The notes: generated by a model not told the origin, from the sequence alone. A stretch of 64,000 nucleotides of DNA from Takakia lepidozioides (GCA_030704615.1 CM060733.1:29946001-30010000); one strand, 5' to 3'. Positions 8,949 to 22,145 are shown, counted from the stretch's first letter. Numbers and translations are program-made.

Positions 8949-10412
8949 AAGCCGGTTGGCCATGGCTTGGTCAACACCCTGACCTCCGCGTCCTTGGCCA
9001 TGTTGAGCTTGCCCTTGGCCTGCACCTCGTGCCCGACCACCTCGTCCTCTCTGGGCTGGTCCACCTCGCCCCCGGCCACCATTGTTCCCTTGGAACTGGC
9101 CTGGGCGCAATTCAGGATGCAAGTCATAACACTGGGCATCTCCATGCCCATACTTGCCACAATGCCCACACTGCAACTGTGCAGGTTGTGCTTGTGCCGG
9201 CCTTCTGCCACTCTCTGGGCAATCTCTCTTGACATGGGGTCCTCCACATGTCCAATATATCACCCCTGGTTGCTGTTGGCCTGCAAAAGATACCACGGGC
9301 CTCTGCACCTGAGGTCCCCTGTAAGCTCCATGGAACTTGGGTTGGGAAACCTTGCCCCCCTGACCATGCTGTTGGGCAGTCCCTTGTGCCTGTGGGCTGG
9401 CAGCTACGCCTCGTGCAGGCATGTCCTTGCCAAATCCAATGGTAACAACTCGCTCCTCCACCATGTTGAGCTCAATCCGCTCAGCCAGCAGAAATACATC
9501 TGCTAATGTGGGTTGGGCTGCTTGTAACAGGGTTGCATCCCGCACCCTTCTCCTGAGCTCCTTGTCCAAAATTCCATACCAGAACTGGATTGCCTGAGCT
9601 TCAGTAACCCCTTGGGTCACACTTATCAAGCGTCTCATACGAGTGTAGGCCTCTCGCAAGCTCTCACTGGGTTTGCGTTGGAAGTCTTGCAAACTTCGCA
9701 GCTTCTCTGTTTGTACACCTTGGTAGTTCCTCCACAACTCCTGGAAGAACTCCACCACCGGGTTGAATCTAGGCATATGTGTTGTAGTCGTGGCAGGAGG
9801 AGTAGTAGCACCTTTTGAACTGGTACCACTTGCAGAAGTACTGGCACTACTTGTTCCACTACTAGTGCTGGCAGTGGGAGATATTGATACTGATGCAGCT
9901 ACCGGTCGCGTCGTGCCTCGAGTAATGGAGACGTAGTCAGGTGACCAATATATCCTCCACTCCTCAATCTCTGCTTCATGTCCTCGCCTGAACTCGTGGT
10001 AATCGTCCATAGGCGGGCCTTCCAAATGCTGGAACAGTCCCTTCCACGCCATGAATGGGGTGAACAGCTGTGGATTGCGCATCTACTGCAAATCACACCA
10101 GCTGTTGAACTCCTGGATAAAGTCATCCAACTCAATTATGCCCACAGCTCCAGAGTACCTACGAGGCCCCTTGGTAGCTCCATACATCTCCTCCATGTCG
10201 TCCCACAACAATGGCGAATGAAACTGCACACCTGTTGATGAAGCCTCTGAGTCTGTGTCTGACTCTGCACTAGTTGAGGGTGGAGGTGAAGGTGGTCTGA
10301 AAGGAACACCTCGTCTGGTGAACCCACTCTCACTGCTACTGCCTGTAGCCGTACTCCCCTCAGAACCCCTGGGTAACTCCGTGATGACACTCACAATGTG
10401 CACCTCCCCCAC
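8946..10412 (-). CDS. gag: gypsy Gag polyprotein
   Basis: An ATG at 10412 opens a frame with an acidic, Ser/Pro-rich N-terminus. A TAG at 10083-10085 interrupts it, and the same frame continues at once (MRNPQLF) to 8946. The middle has a Ser/Thr-rich linker and a capsid-like helical part (FFQELWRNYQG...FWYGILDKELRRRV) typical of Retrotrans_gag. The C-terminus has two zinc knuckles. The second, CGHCGKYGHGDAQC, is complete. The first lacks its leading Cys (YWTCGGPHVKRDC, where CWTC-type spacing is expected). A Gln/Gly/Arg-rich nucleic-acid-binding tail follows. Gag would package the element RNA. The internal TAG is not in a CARYYA context, so I read it as decay. Confidence 0.85.
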
Positions 10413-10425
10413 GTGACACTATAAA

Positions 10426-10438
10426 GCTCTGGTACTAT
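10426..10438 (-). other. probable primer-binding site of the methyltransferase element
   Basis: The minus strand reads TAGTACCAGAGC, two mismatches from the initiator-Met tRNA complement TGGTATCAGAGC used by the other elements here. It lies 14 bp before the Gag ATG. No LTR matching the 3' LTR start was found upstream. Confidence 0.45.
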
Positions 10439-10444
10439 TTCTAA

Positions 10445-10931
10445 TGGTGACACGGGTGGGCACCTGTTGCAGTTTAAGGTTCATATCCCAGTGGCTCAGG
10501 GCACCTGCACCTGCATCCACCGCAAGAACTCCTATGGTTGGCTGGTCATCAACCCAGTCTCACCATAGAAGAAACACTGGTGGTTTTGCTGGTCATCACT
10601 CCAGCCTCACCACCGACAGCATACTCTAGGATTGACTGGTGATCAAATCCGGCCTAATCCCTATGAAAGCAAGCGCCCACACAAAACCAACATGGCGCAC
10701 AGTCAAGCATGCAGGTGTTGGGGGGGATCCAAACACAAGAAATCAAAACATCAACACCCCCACACCAAAATCCATCTGCAGTGCTGACCTGCAGAATATC
10801 CCAGCCCAAAACCCCGGACTGACTGGCCTCCACCAAGAGAGGCTTTGGCAACTACAAGTACAAGGTAATGAAAATAGTACAGAGATGGAGGGGAAGAATA
10901 GAAGCCCGACCCAGCAAGATCTAATCCTGAT
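10445..10931. other. no gene seen; imperfect short repeats
   Basis: This stretch lies where the 5' LTR and leader of the minus-strand gypsy element should be. It contains three diverged units built on ctggtcatcaa...ccagtctcacca at about 10540-10655, spaced 45-50 bp. No coding signal could be supported. Confidence 0.35.
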
Positions 10932-11673
10932 CTATGCTATCAACTGCCAGACTTCTCTCAAAGTGCCTCGCTCTGCATGATAGTAAGGTGTAAGAGGTAT
11001 ATCTATGTCCAGAAACCTGCCACTAACCTTGTCACAAGCTACAGTAGCTCGCTCTAACCAACCCTCCTCCTCTTTCTGCCAGGTAGAGACAAAACAATAC
11101 TCCCCTATCTCCCGCTCACTGAACACTAAAGAAAACAAAGGTAGGGTCTGATAGTCTCTCAACTCGAAAGCTTTGAGACGGTTGCGGGTGTCCTCATTGC
11201 GGATGACTGCATCTCCTTCAAGCAAAACAAACTTGTCATTGCTAATGAACCCCCGCTCGTGATTGCCTTGTGCAGAACGTGTCCGGCTGCAATCATGTCT
11301 GATTGCACAAACTTGTGTAGCTCCTGCTCCAGTACACCACGGCCTTGTGGCTGAACACCTTGGTACCCGGGGCTGTCTTTGGCTGTGTTCCAAGCCTAGC
11401 TTTCACCCACTTTGGTATTTCACCTACAGCTGTAGAACTACTGGCTCCAACAGAGTTCTGACTGTCCAAAGCAATATTGAGGCCCTCAACGCCAACTACA
11501 GCAGTTTGTTGTCTACGGCTAATACCTGACTCCCAGTATGCAATCAACTCGTCCAACTGTTCTCCACTCAAATCAGTCTGAGTTCCTTGGGAAACATAAA
11601 TCTTGTTCCCTTGTGTGCACAGGCTAAGAGACGAGACCTGCCCTTCAATTACGTCCTCATTTCCCCCAGCCAT
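10932..11673 (-). pseudogene. unrecognised decayed coding sequence
   Basis: Two overlapping minus-strand frames read like one protein broken by an indel near 11290-11330. The 5' part is an ATG frame 11673-11293 (126 codons) with SGEQLDELIAYWESGI and GEIPKWVKARLG segments. The 3' part, 11280-10932 in another frame, contains ISNDKFVLLEGDAVIRNEDT and a mixed hydrophobic/charged C-terminus ending at 10932. Composition is balanced and unlike random sequence. I do not recognise the family. It could be the N-terminal ORF of another element or a captured host fragment upstream of the gypsy element. Confidence 0.35.
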
Positions 11674-12000
11674 ACAAGGAGGACATCCACAGATTTGTTT
11701 CTCATATAGACCAGCACAGGTTCTAGAAACAAAATTGTGGATCTTTCATGGCACACTCAACACTCTAAAAATTCCATAGATTTTTAGCAGAGTCCAAAAA
11801 ACTAAAACCATTGAAATTAGATCAAAAAGGTTTTTTTTAAAAAATTATTATTATTATTTTAAAAATAAAATAAAATTTTAACACCAAAACGTTCTCGCCA
11901 TTAAACCCTGTTCCCACGTTATCTTAACAGGTTCCAAACGTGTTCATGTAGTTCTCACCACAGACTCCCTGAGTGTTTCGAACATACACCGGTGAACTGC
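11674..12000. other. AT-rich spacer
   Basis: Non-coding, with an A/T-only tract at about 11827-11880 (poly-T followed by ATT repeats). No gene or repeat family recognised. Confidence 0.5.
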
Positions 12001-12269
12001 TCTGCATCTCGCAAGCTGGCTGCTCAAGTCCATGGCCCACCTTGGATTACAATTCGTACTGATTCCTCCCATGCAGCCAACGCTACTTCTATGGATGCTC
12101 CTGAAGAGGAAGATGCCGACGTCAGCGATATACATCTGTCTGACAAGCACTTCTTTGCAACAAAACAGGCATACCAAACCCGCTCGACATGGAATATGGC
12201 AATGGACAGGGTGGGCCACGACCCAAACACTCCTGCCACTCCCCTGGCTGGCAACTGCCTGAATAACAA

Positions 12270-13541
<1,272 letters not shown>

Positions 13542-14006
13542 ACCCAATGTACTTAGCAGGCACACGTCTTAACCACTCGTAGCTGTGTTCTTATGCCGTG
13601 CGATCGTCCACTCCTGGTATGCCTCTCAATCCAATCCAGCTTCCGTTCGATCCATCCCCTGCGCTGCGGCCTCACCCTCTCAGTGGAGCCTCCCTGACAA
13701 ATGGGAGCACAGGACGCGGTTACGGAGTTCGTCTCCATGCGCGCAGGCTGCAGTGTGAAGAAGCTTGAAAGTGGCAGGCAGCCATGGCCGAGTTGCTGCC
13801 GTGCTTCAACCACTCTACCTATACCCCCCGAGTCCCACCATTGCGACTGAGGATGTGAGACGAACTCAAGCTAGAGCCATTCTATGCTCATTGCTTGAGC
13901 TGTGTACAAGACCATGACCATCTATATTATAATAATGCTTAAAAAACAAAAACATCATATTTAGCTTGGCACTGGAAAACTAGATAGACGGCTCATCTCT
14001 CTCGAG
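13542..14006. other. no gene seen
   Basis: No supported coding sequence. The last 16 bases before copy B (13991-14006) are the reverse complement of a segment inside the repeat's own first hairpin (ctcgagagagatgagc), so the repeat edge may be more complex than a simple TG...CA boundary. Confidence 0.35.
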
Positions 14007-14358
14007 TGATAGAAAACTAGAAACACACTCTTGACACACAAGAAACATGAAATCCATCAACATCACTCTTTAAGATAATAGTCGAGCCAGGGGCACCCCA
14101 AGCTATGGGGACTCCACCCCACAACAACCTATACCCCTACATAAGAACACTCAGATTCTAAAGCATGAAGGAGCTCGGTCGCGCAGGCTCAACTCGAGAG
14201 AGATGAGCTGCGCGACTGACGCTCTCGTGAAGATAAGACGGTTCAGGTGTCAAACTAAACTTGACACCTGATTTAACACTTGACCTAAATCCAAGTGTTA
14301 AATACAAATAACTAGCTTTATTCTAGTTAGTTTCACACTGTGCTTATTTAACTTGACA
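14007..14358. repeat. 352-bp hairpin-rich TG...CA repeat, copy B
   Basis: Same sequence and orientation as 2373-2726, with a handful of differences confined mainly to the first 25 bp. All four inverted repeats are kept. No target duplication is seen around it, and none between the outer flanks of A and B. Confidence 0.8.
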
Positions 14359-15229
14359 CCTCTAACAAGTGGCAGGGTTGCTAACATGGTTGAGAATCCA
14401 TTTTTGCATGGCTATTAGGCATTTGTCTTATTGAAGCTAACCTTTAAGCTTGAGGGAAACTAACCAAGCAAGGGGTTTGGTTAGGTGTTCAGTTATTTTT
14501 TATTGCTAGCTCTTAGTTTTTTTTTAACGATGAAGTGGGAGTGAGTGAAGACTACTTGTCCACTTGATTAACTCCACCCCCCATAGGAGAGAGAGAGCGT
14601 GGGAAGATTAGCAAGTGGGACATTTTATTTTTTCCTTGATTTTGTCACTGGTTTTCTTGTAAAGAGCCTATACCAATTTACAGACCTAAATTTGGTTTAG
14701 CTTGGCCCCAATAGCTCCTTTGGAGTACGGGGGACCTTTATCCTTTGGGGAATGGTTGGTTTGCTAACCCACAATGGGTTAGCCCCCACCCCCCCTAGAA
14801 AGGTGGTGTGCATGTGGCATCATAGATGGACATTTGCAGGATTAAATGGAGCTGCACCACAGCTGGACCAGCCTTAATTAAGGCATTAATACCAAGCAAT
14901 GTTGTGGCTAAACCTTGAGGAAGGCCCCCCCAAGCACGGCCAGGAAGGCTGTCGTTGGCCCCTAACAGCAGCACACGGACAGCATGGACTGTTGCGCAGC
15001 AGTAGCTTAATTTAATTTTTTTTGTGGATAGAACCGCGGCCCGGCCCGCGGACCAGCGAGTTGCTGACCGCCCCCACGGCTGGCCAATCACACCGCGGTA
15101 GGCAGCACGTGTTAGGGCGGAGGACCGCCGGTCCGTGGGATCGCGTATTATCCAACGGTCCCTTGTTTAAGGGGGGGGGGGGGGGGGGGGGGGGGGTCCA
15201 AATTTAAATCTTTTGGGGGTGTAATAGGT
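14359..15229. other. gene-free repeat-like DNA
   Basis: No coding sequence supported. It holds a C-rich patch, short GA runs and a 26-base G run at 15171-15196 close to the next element. Confidence 0.4.
15171..15196 (+). repeat. uninterrupted G26 run
   Basis: Twenty-six consecutive G residues, capable of G-quadruplex formation. The length may be unreliable in an assembly. Confidence 0.8.
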
Positions 15230-17510
15230 CTTAGGCCCCGGCCGCACCGCGCTGCTAGCGTACAACACCTGCTAACGGCTTAGCAGGCCCGTTTTTGTAA
15301 CAGCTGCTCCAACTAACACAATCCCTGCCACACCAAAGTTTTCGCTTAACATATTTTAGTGCATAATGTTAGATTAAAACATGCGTTCGCCTGCCCCTGC
15401 CCGACTTCCCCTCGCCATTTTCCCTCGCCTCCTTCCTTCACGCCATAGCCAAAGGAGCAACGGCGAGGTCCAGGACGAGCCAGGAGCATTGTGAATGTGA
15501 GTTTGGCACTGTGAATGTGAGGGCCCAGGATGCGAAGAACTGTCTTCAGGATTAAAAGATCATGCATGATTCAGAACGTGGGGTTTCTTACACTTGTTTG
15601 CAATTTCTTAGGCACTGTGATGCGAGGTGCTCAGAATGTTTCGCTGGGGAAGGAAAAATATTTCTTGTTCCTGTTAGGGGAATTGAAATGAAGCACTGCA
15701 GGTCTTTGCAGGTCTTCATGGGCACTGCAGGTCTCAACAAGGGTAGTGGTGGGGATGGCCATTGTTGGCTTTGCCTTTTGGTATGGCCAGCGGAGAAAGC
15801 CCCGTTGGTTATGAGACTGTGCATAGATTTGTACATATTTCTTGGTAGCAGTAGTGATGGCCGCTAGATCAGGCATGTCTCATAGGCACAAGCAAACACA
15901 ATCTTAATTGGACAGACAACCAGAACAAAGCAAGTGGTTTCAGTACCTCGAAGGGTTGCACGGTTCTTCATGCAAGATCTATAACCAACTTCCTTCACTA
16001 CACGATGATCCACCTCCAGAACCAGCTCATCATGTATCTACAGTGAATATACCACCATTGCTAGAGGTTGGCAACTAAAGAGGTTTGTCACAATTTTCTT
16101 CGTCATCTTACCTTTCCAGTTGGGGTGCACTTCTCTTGGGGGGGGGGGGCATGTTCTTGGTGGTAGCAGACATATTTCACTTGTGGGGGCTCCTCACTAT
16201 GTTCCACAAGTTTTCAAGATCTGTCTGTTTCTCTATGCAAATGGAGAAGGTCACCAGTCCCCACTATGCTTGGCCAAGGGTGACAAAAGTTGCGGACACC
16301 ACTCCAACACCTCCGCAAGTTACAGAGGTGCTATGCAGTCTGGGACCCAGATGTGTTTTGCCCCAATTGGTTGAATATGTGAAGAGTAGCCAAATGGGTA
16401 TGGATCGACAAGACATCTCTTGTTGAAGATTTTTTTACTATTTCAAAGAAATCTCGGTGGCCTTCAGAAGGAGAGCCAGTGACCTCATCACCTCCCCGAA
16501 GAAGACTAGCAGCAAGCGCAAGATTGAGCTTGATGAATGCTTTCATTCTGGCACAAGGGGGTTCTGCCCTGGCATCCCCAACAGATTTGCGTGAGTTCGC
16601 AGTCTCACTGCCCAAACTCCATTCTGACTCTGGGTTAGATTCTACTTCCAGTGATGGGCAGTCAGAGGAGTATGCACAAGAGACCACCACCAGGAGAGAC
16701 TCTCTGTTTTTGGTGAGATTTGACGTGGAGAGAGACACAAGGTCTGCACTGAATGGGACTAGAGCTTTAATCTCCCTGCTGATGAACAAATGAGAACTTT
16801 TGGTGGAGACTGCAAATACAACTTATGATTATTGATACTTCACTTTTTTCATAGACAATTTGTGGCGTTCCAGATGCACTGAACCATGTGGCTCTATCTC
16901 TATCAGCTCATTCCTATGCCTGCCTGCTGCTTTCCCCACAACGCCCCCCTCTATGTGTAACTTAAGTCAGGTGTAGGGGAGAACGGTCATTGTTGAATAG
17001 CTTATTTATCTATATCATCAATTGATTGATAATACAGATTGTCATAGTGGATTATGATGCCACTTCACCTGTTGTAGACGACCACCATTTTCTCTACTCC
17101 CTGATGTCCCACAAGATTTCGCTGCTATCAACGTTCCTGATTTCATGCTCGAGTGCCATCTTGACAATCTCCTGGAAGCGGTCCCGCAGCACACCTCAGG
17201 GTGCCGTCACATGCCTCCCCGAGAAGAGCGAAGGAGAAGGAGAAGGCAAATGGCGCGGATGGCGAATGGTGAATTGCGTAGAATGGCGCGGGCAGCTGCC
17301 CGAAAACGGCGCGGCAGTTTAGATCTAGCACTGGGGGGGGGTGTGCTACTGCTAAAGTCGCCATAAACTACGAAGGATTAGTTAAGATTAGATAGCAGTA
17401 GTTAGAGCTAAAATTTGTCAAGCAAGGCCGTACGGCCGGATTTTTCAAGCTAGCAGTAGTTAGCACTAACTTAACATCCCGTTGGCAGCCCGGTGCGGCG
17501 GGGGCCTTAG
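15230..17510. mobile_element. candidate non-autonomous DNA transposon (inverted termini)
   Basis: The left edge CTTAGGCCCCGGCCGCACCG (15230-15249) and the reverse complement of the right edge (17491-17510) agree at 18 of 20 positions, with weaker agreement for 11 more bases. The interior (about 2.2 kb) encodes nothing I can recognise. No clear target duplication was found, so the call rests on the inverted ends alone. Confidence 0.35.
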
Positions 17511-18458
17511 GGGGTAGGATGGCCAAGCCATGGTTCATTTTTGTGGCTTAGGTTGAGTTTGAGGGGGCGCTAAGGTGGGTTATAAGCCGTCTCTCCCACC
17601 CAAGCTGATGATCTGTAGGGACCTCTGTCAAAGTGAAAACTGGAGGAAGCCTTGGCTAAAATGCAGAATGGTTGGTATCTCTTGACCCCGAAGGGCTAGT
17701 ATTGCTTTCCGGTATAAAGATGGATACTTCAAGACATTCCAGGGGCGATTCGGCTCTTCTGCATGACACAACACACCTTGCCAAAAATTAGAGGGACAAA
17801 AATCCATTGAAATGGAGCAAGGGTGCTTGGGGTTACAAGCGGGAAAGATGACCGTCGAATATCCGAAAATCTTGGGGACTTCACATTTTAATATTGAGAC
17901 CATTTTGGAGTCCAAAAGATATCCCATAGATATATGTTACTGTGAATAAGGTTGTAGAAGTTACAATTTGTTGAAACCATCAATAGCGGTTATTTTCTCT
18001 TTCATCAGATCTCTATGACTTTCTTCTGATTGTGACTTTTGTTAGCATTCTCAAGTAGAAGTATGTCTTCAACACAACGATATGGCCCTGATGTTGTCTT
18101 TGGTGTTATGTTGTGTTTCAATTGTGTTTTAATGTTAAGAAGCTGTTTGAATGTTCGTTTGTTTCAACTGTGATTTGGAGTTGACTGATTTTTAAAGTTC
18201 TGATATATGTGATTTAAGCTTGTTACAATCATAAGGCTAAATGTCGTAAATGTATTCCAATTGTAATGTAGTGGAAGTTTAGACCATGATGGTTTTGATG
18301 TGACTATGACCAGACTACAATTGAGGGTGACTAAAGTGGAGAGTAAAAGTCCATCCAATAGGAATGACAAAATGATTTGCAATCATCCGTTTTGTTTTGA
18401 CTGAATGTTTGTTGTGCAACTGAGAAGTAAATTGAAAATATGTGTGCTCTATTATGAC
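17511..18458. other. no gene seen
   Basis: AT-rich DNA in its second half. No long protein-like frame, repeat or RNA gene recognised. Confidence 0.4.
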
Positions 18459-18469
18459 CATCGGAGACA

Positions 18470-18640
18470 ACCAGCATGTAGCCCAGTGGTAATGGGCACA
18501 TACCACGTTGGATGTGGTTGTGCGTATAAACCACGGTATGGTGTGTCATGAAGGTGTCCACTTTTTAGCTGGAAGGCAGTAGCCCTTGTGGTGAAGTGAC
18601 ACCATAAGTTACGCTCACTTCGGGAGGCGTCATACTTTAT
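18470..18640 (+). mobile_element. tRNA-like SINE, plus-strand copy
   Basis: It begins near ccagcatg and has a Pol III A-box-like segment TAGCCCAGTGGTAATGGGC (18479-18497). A degenerate B-box region follows, then a body shared with the opposite copy at 18921-19090 up to CGGGAGGCGT. The B box is damaged (TATAAACC). Confidence 0.55.
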
Positions 18641-18895
18641 GATCATCAGACGATTACTCATTGATTTGTATGATTCAGTCATTTGAATATACTTATCCTA
18701 GAGACAATAGCATAGATATCATTCTTCCTTGTTGTTCTCTCCACGTTCGGACGGATCCGGCAAGGTCCCACCATTCAAATTTTATAGTATTTAGCGTTGC
18801 ATGTTTCAAGGTAGGAGGGCGTTGAAAATGGCCCCTTCCCTTGGTGGATGAGGGCGGATTTGGATGGATGAATTCTGGATGAATGTTTCCGAAAA

Positions 18896-19090
18896 TATAT
18901 ATATATATATATATATATATCACGCCTCCCGAAGGGAGCGTAACTTTATGGTGTCACTTCACCACAAGGGCTACTACCTTCCAGCTGAAAGGTGGACACC
19001 TTCATGACACACCAGAACAGTGGTTTGAACCCACAACCACATCCAACGTGGTATGAGCCCATTACCACTGGGCTACATGCTGGTTGTCGA
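18896..19090 (-). mobile_element. tRNA-like SINE, minus-strand copy with (TA)n tail
   Basis: On the minus strand: A box TAGCCCAGTGGTAATGGGC (19075-19057), B box GGGTTCAAAC (19032-19023), a tRNA-unrelated body, and a tail of TA repeats (about 18920-18896). This is a typical SINE layout. It forms an inverted pair with 18470-18640, tail to tail, with 255-290 bp between. Confidence 0.6.
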
Positions 19091-19308
19091 TGAATTTTAC
19101 AAATTATCATCCGTTGGATAAAATCGCATGCCAACCTTGCGGGGTCTTGAACTTGAGACCTCGGGGCTAGGACCAATCATAGGGGGTGTTCGACCCATTC
19201 GGGCGACCTTTCTACGGTTTCCGCTCTACGATTTGAGTATTTTGGCAATTTGGAGGGGCTATTGGCACATCTAGATGCTGAGCCATGGCTCATTGGATTA
19301 TCTACCTA

Positions 19309-19638
19309 CCGTACTTACCTAGCTTATTAGGCACTTCCGTGCCTAATAATTAATAAAAATGAAATATTATTAGGCAGATTTGTTTTCATTATTGAGGCAC
19401 CTCACCTAGGTAGTTTCCAAACATTAGGCATGAATTACAGTCGACCCTGGATAATAATGAACAATTATTTTTTACCTCCCTCAAAAACTATTGTTGAGGT
19501 AATTTTCATAATTTTCGAGCAATTAGGCACTTCTCAGGAAAATTTTCCAAGTTTTCGACAGATTTTCCAAAAATGTTCTAAATTTAATTAGGCACTTCAT
19601 TTTGAATTAATTATTGCCTAATAAGCTAGGTAATACGG
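19309..19638. mobile_element. 330-bp MITE with TA target duplication
   Basis: The ends are CCGTACTTACCTAGCTTATT and its near-perfect inverse. The terminal inverted repeat is about 25 bp with one gap and reads on through AGGCA. It is flanked on both sides by TA (19307-19308 and 19639-19640), as for Tc1/mariner-type elements. The interior is AT-rich, non-coding, and repeats the word attaggca(c). Confidence 0.7.
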
Positions 19639-19640
19639 TA

Positions 19641-22145
19641 ATGCCAGTATTACTTAATTTTTTGTATTATTAAATGGTTAAATTAGGTTTTTTGCTTAGA
19701 AATTAGGTAGAAAATAGAAATATTAATATTATAATATTATAATTTACATGTCTATTTGAAAAGCCTACTTAAATAGTATTTTTCCTAATTTTCTTTAGAA
19801 AATCTATTTCTAAATGGATAAATGGCCTTAAAAATAGGAGAAAATAAGAAATTTGCGTAGAGGTCTTTTCTTTGCTAGGTTAGGTTTTGCTGTCCCCTCA
19901 AGATAGCGGGAACAATGATGGCCCCTCGAGACACACGTGCGAGCCTGTGAAACGTGAATGTGAAGCATCCTAAAACTAAGCGGCTTGCCCTCGGAGAACC
20001 TTTATGGGAGTAGGTACTCTAAGTGGAAGGGACCTCTCGAGAAACTCGATAGACTCCCAGGTGAAGTCGTGTTAACTTCAAGGCAAGGTAATTCCAGCTA
20101 AATCTTAGCCATTTGCATTGGACTTCCGCAACAATAGTGGAAGGCGAATGTGGTTTCATCAATATAAAAACTTTGAAGACAATTAGTTATGAGTAGATCT
20201 AGGACCAACGTTTGCCCTGTAAGCATGGGATTTGGACCCTGCGTTTACTGGTAGTTAAATACGGAAAAAAATCTTTCATCGACCGCTGACCCTCTGTCAA
20301 GCTAGTGATTCATTTACGGGTGGGCGAGCCTAAGCTTCCTCGTCGCTGAACTCCATGGCCCCTTGGCATCGCCTCCTGCATACTTGTGCGCACAGCGGCT
20401 TGTCAAAGAGTGCAAAGAGTTACATGATTGTAGGTAGTGTTGAAGGGAGAAACCGCGGCCTGTGCAGGTCATTTGGTTGGCGTCTAGCGAGCATGAGGCT
20501 GCAACTCTACCTTCGTGCAGTCTTCCAACTCATTAGAAGACTCCGACAAGTATGTCTCTTTCACTTTCCGTTGTCATTGTCTCTGTGCCCGTCTCACCGT
20601 CTCAGTATCATTCTTGGATGTCACATTATCCACCATGTTTGGTTGACAAGGGATCTTACTGAAGCGTTTGGACCATCGTACTGGGCAACTGTGGTGGCGA
20701 TGCTTTTGACATTACTTAATCCTTCATTTGCCCTACTTGTAATCTCATCTCACATTCATAAGCAAACAAAGACAATCCCACACACTGATATGCGTAGACA
20801 AAATAAAGAGGAGAAGAGGAAAGTAAGGGAGACATGATCGCGTGGATACGTCACCAAATTTTAAAAAAATCCACAAATTAAAAAAAATTCAAAGTACGCG
20901 AACGAAAGAACAAACTGTGGTGCAAATACATGGCCATGTTTTGTTTTTGTTGCATGCGGATTTATCTTTGTTTCCCTTGTTTTTCTGCTTGACCGGGCGG
21001 ATGGATGAACTTTATGGATGAATATTATACAAACTTTAATGATAACATTCATCATAGGCTAGAGTATGGCGTGGGCAGATGTAGAGTAGTTGCGAATCGT
21101 AAAGTCTTTCCTACTGTGAGATTGAAGTGCGAGCTCGAAGGTTAATTGTATCAGACAACTTCCATTAGGGATTCTTAGTGAGGAGACGGCACCACTCATG
21201 CTTGACGGTTAACATTTAGAGCAGACATAGCTGCATGCTATTTGATTATCAGAAATGAAGAGTAGAGTGACCAGAGAATTCATGAGCTGTGCTGGAGGGC
21301 TCAGACCTTGAACAGCGATTCATGATGGACACTCGGGCGGGAGAATGCTACTTAGTGGCTAGCTGTTCAGAGCATGAGGACTTTTTTCTTGCGAATTTTT
21401 TTTGGAGAGAATGAGAGATACTGAGATGATGGAAGTGGCTGAGCTAAGCATCACTTAGACGGGAGATTTTGGAATAGAAGAGCTCTGATTTTGGGGTCAG
21501 AGACTTCTGCTGATGGAACCTTCGTTGCATGCTGGGCTTTGTACCCAAGAGTGTAGCTGGAAATGACAGGGAAGATGAAATACCATTAAGTACTATTGAG
21601 GCGCGTCATTCTGTTTGTTTTGCTTCGTTTGTCGTGATGAATTTTTCTTTTGGATAGAATAGGGCTCTAGCGTTGCAGATGTGTTCAGTCAGTTGCATTG
21701 CACCTTTAGCCATCAGGTTACAGTTTCATGTGATGCTCATCATGTCCCAATACTACTAGGTTAACCTTGGAAGCTTTTAGAATTCTTCATGATCACAAAC
21801 GAATTGAGGGAGAACAACACTAAGAGAGAGAGTGTGTTTCCATGGCTCACTATACCAAGATCATATGATGGAGAAAGATCGTAGAGACACTTGTAAATGA
21901 TAACTACCACCAGTACACTAATGCCTCGGAAATTTGCTACTCATTGGTAAGAGACGAGTTAGCATGTGCAATCATGGGGGTCAACGATTCAAGCCGTAGA
22001 GTATCTGCTGCACTTTCTCTTCTGCTGCAGTGCAGCATGTACGGAATGAAGAGTGTATCCTGGTAATAGGTAGGATTCGATGTGGGCATTTACTGATTTG
22101 TTTTGTTTTTTTACCATAGCTACCAGTTCCAAAAAACTAGGCATG
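19641..22145. other. gene-poor stretch
   Basis: No recognised gene. An ATG frame at 20355-20837 (160 codons, plus) has no motif I know and a Leu/His-rich composition, so I do not call it a gene. At 21939-22005 a faint tRNA-like segment (cattggtaagagacg ... gattcaagc) may be a diverged SINE head. Confidence 0.35.

Larger units (their letters stand above)
2288..10440 (-). mobile_element. Ty3/gypsy retrotransposon with DNA methyltransferase and PHD finger
   Basis: On the minus strand the order is primer-binding site (about 10438-10426), Gag (10412-8946), protease plus DNA C5-methyltransferase (8945-6207), RT-RNase H-integrase (6206-3393), PHD finger (3216-3082), a polypurine tract (CTAGGGGGGCGA near 2828-2816) and an LTR beginning TGTGGCAG at 2813. 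RT before integrase places it in Ty3/gypsy. Gag, PR-methyltransferase and RT-IN all use one frame, interrupted by stops near 10084, 8947, 8752, 6208, 3739 and 3394. The PHD segment is in another frame. The 3' LTR is interrupted by another repeat, and I could not find a matching 5' LTR next to the PBS, so the outer limits are uncertain. Interrupted frames plus lost catalytic residues make this a dead copy. Confidence 0.85.

Noticed and set aside
14007-14358. Copies A and B as the two LTRs of one 12-kb element
   Set aside because: Outer flanks (cacaa and cctct) do not match, and there is no PBS or polypurine tract next to either copy, so I treat them as separate solo copies.
20355-20837. 160-codon ATG frame on the plus strand
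   Set aside because: No motif, unusual Leu/His/Arg composition, no flanking gene signals; length is within chance for this composition.
21939-22005. tRNA-like segment
   Set aside because: A- and B-box-like words are present but no cloverleaf with paired acceptor arms could be drawn; at most a diverged SINE head.
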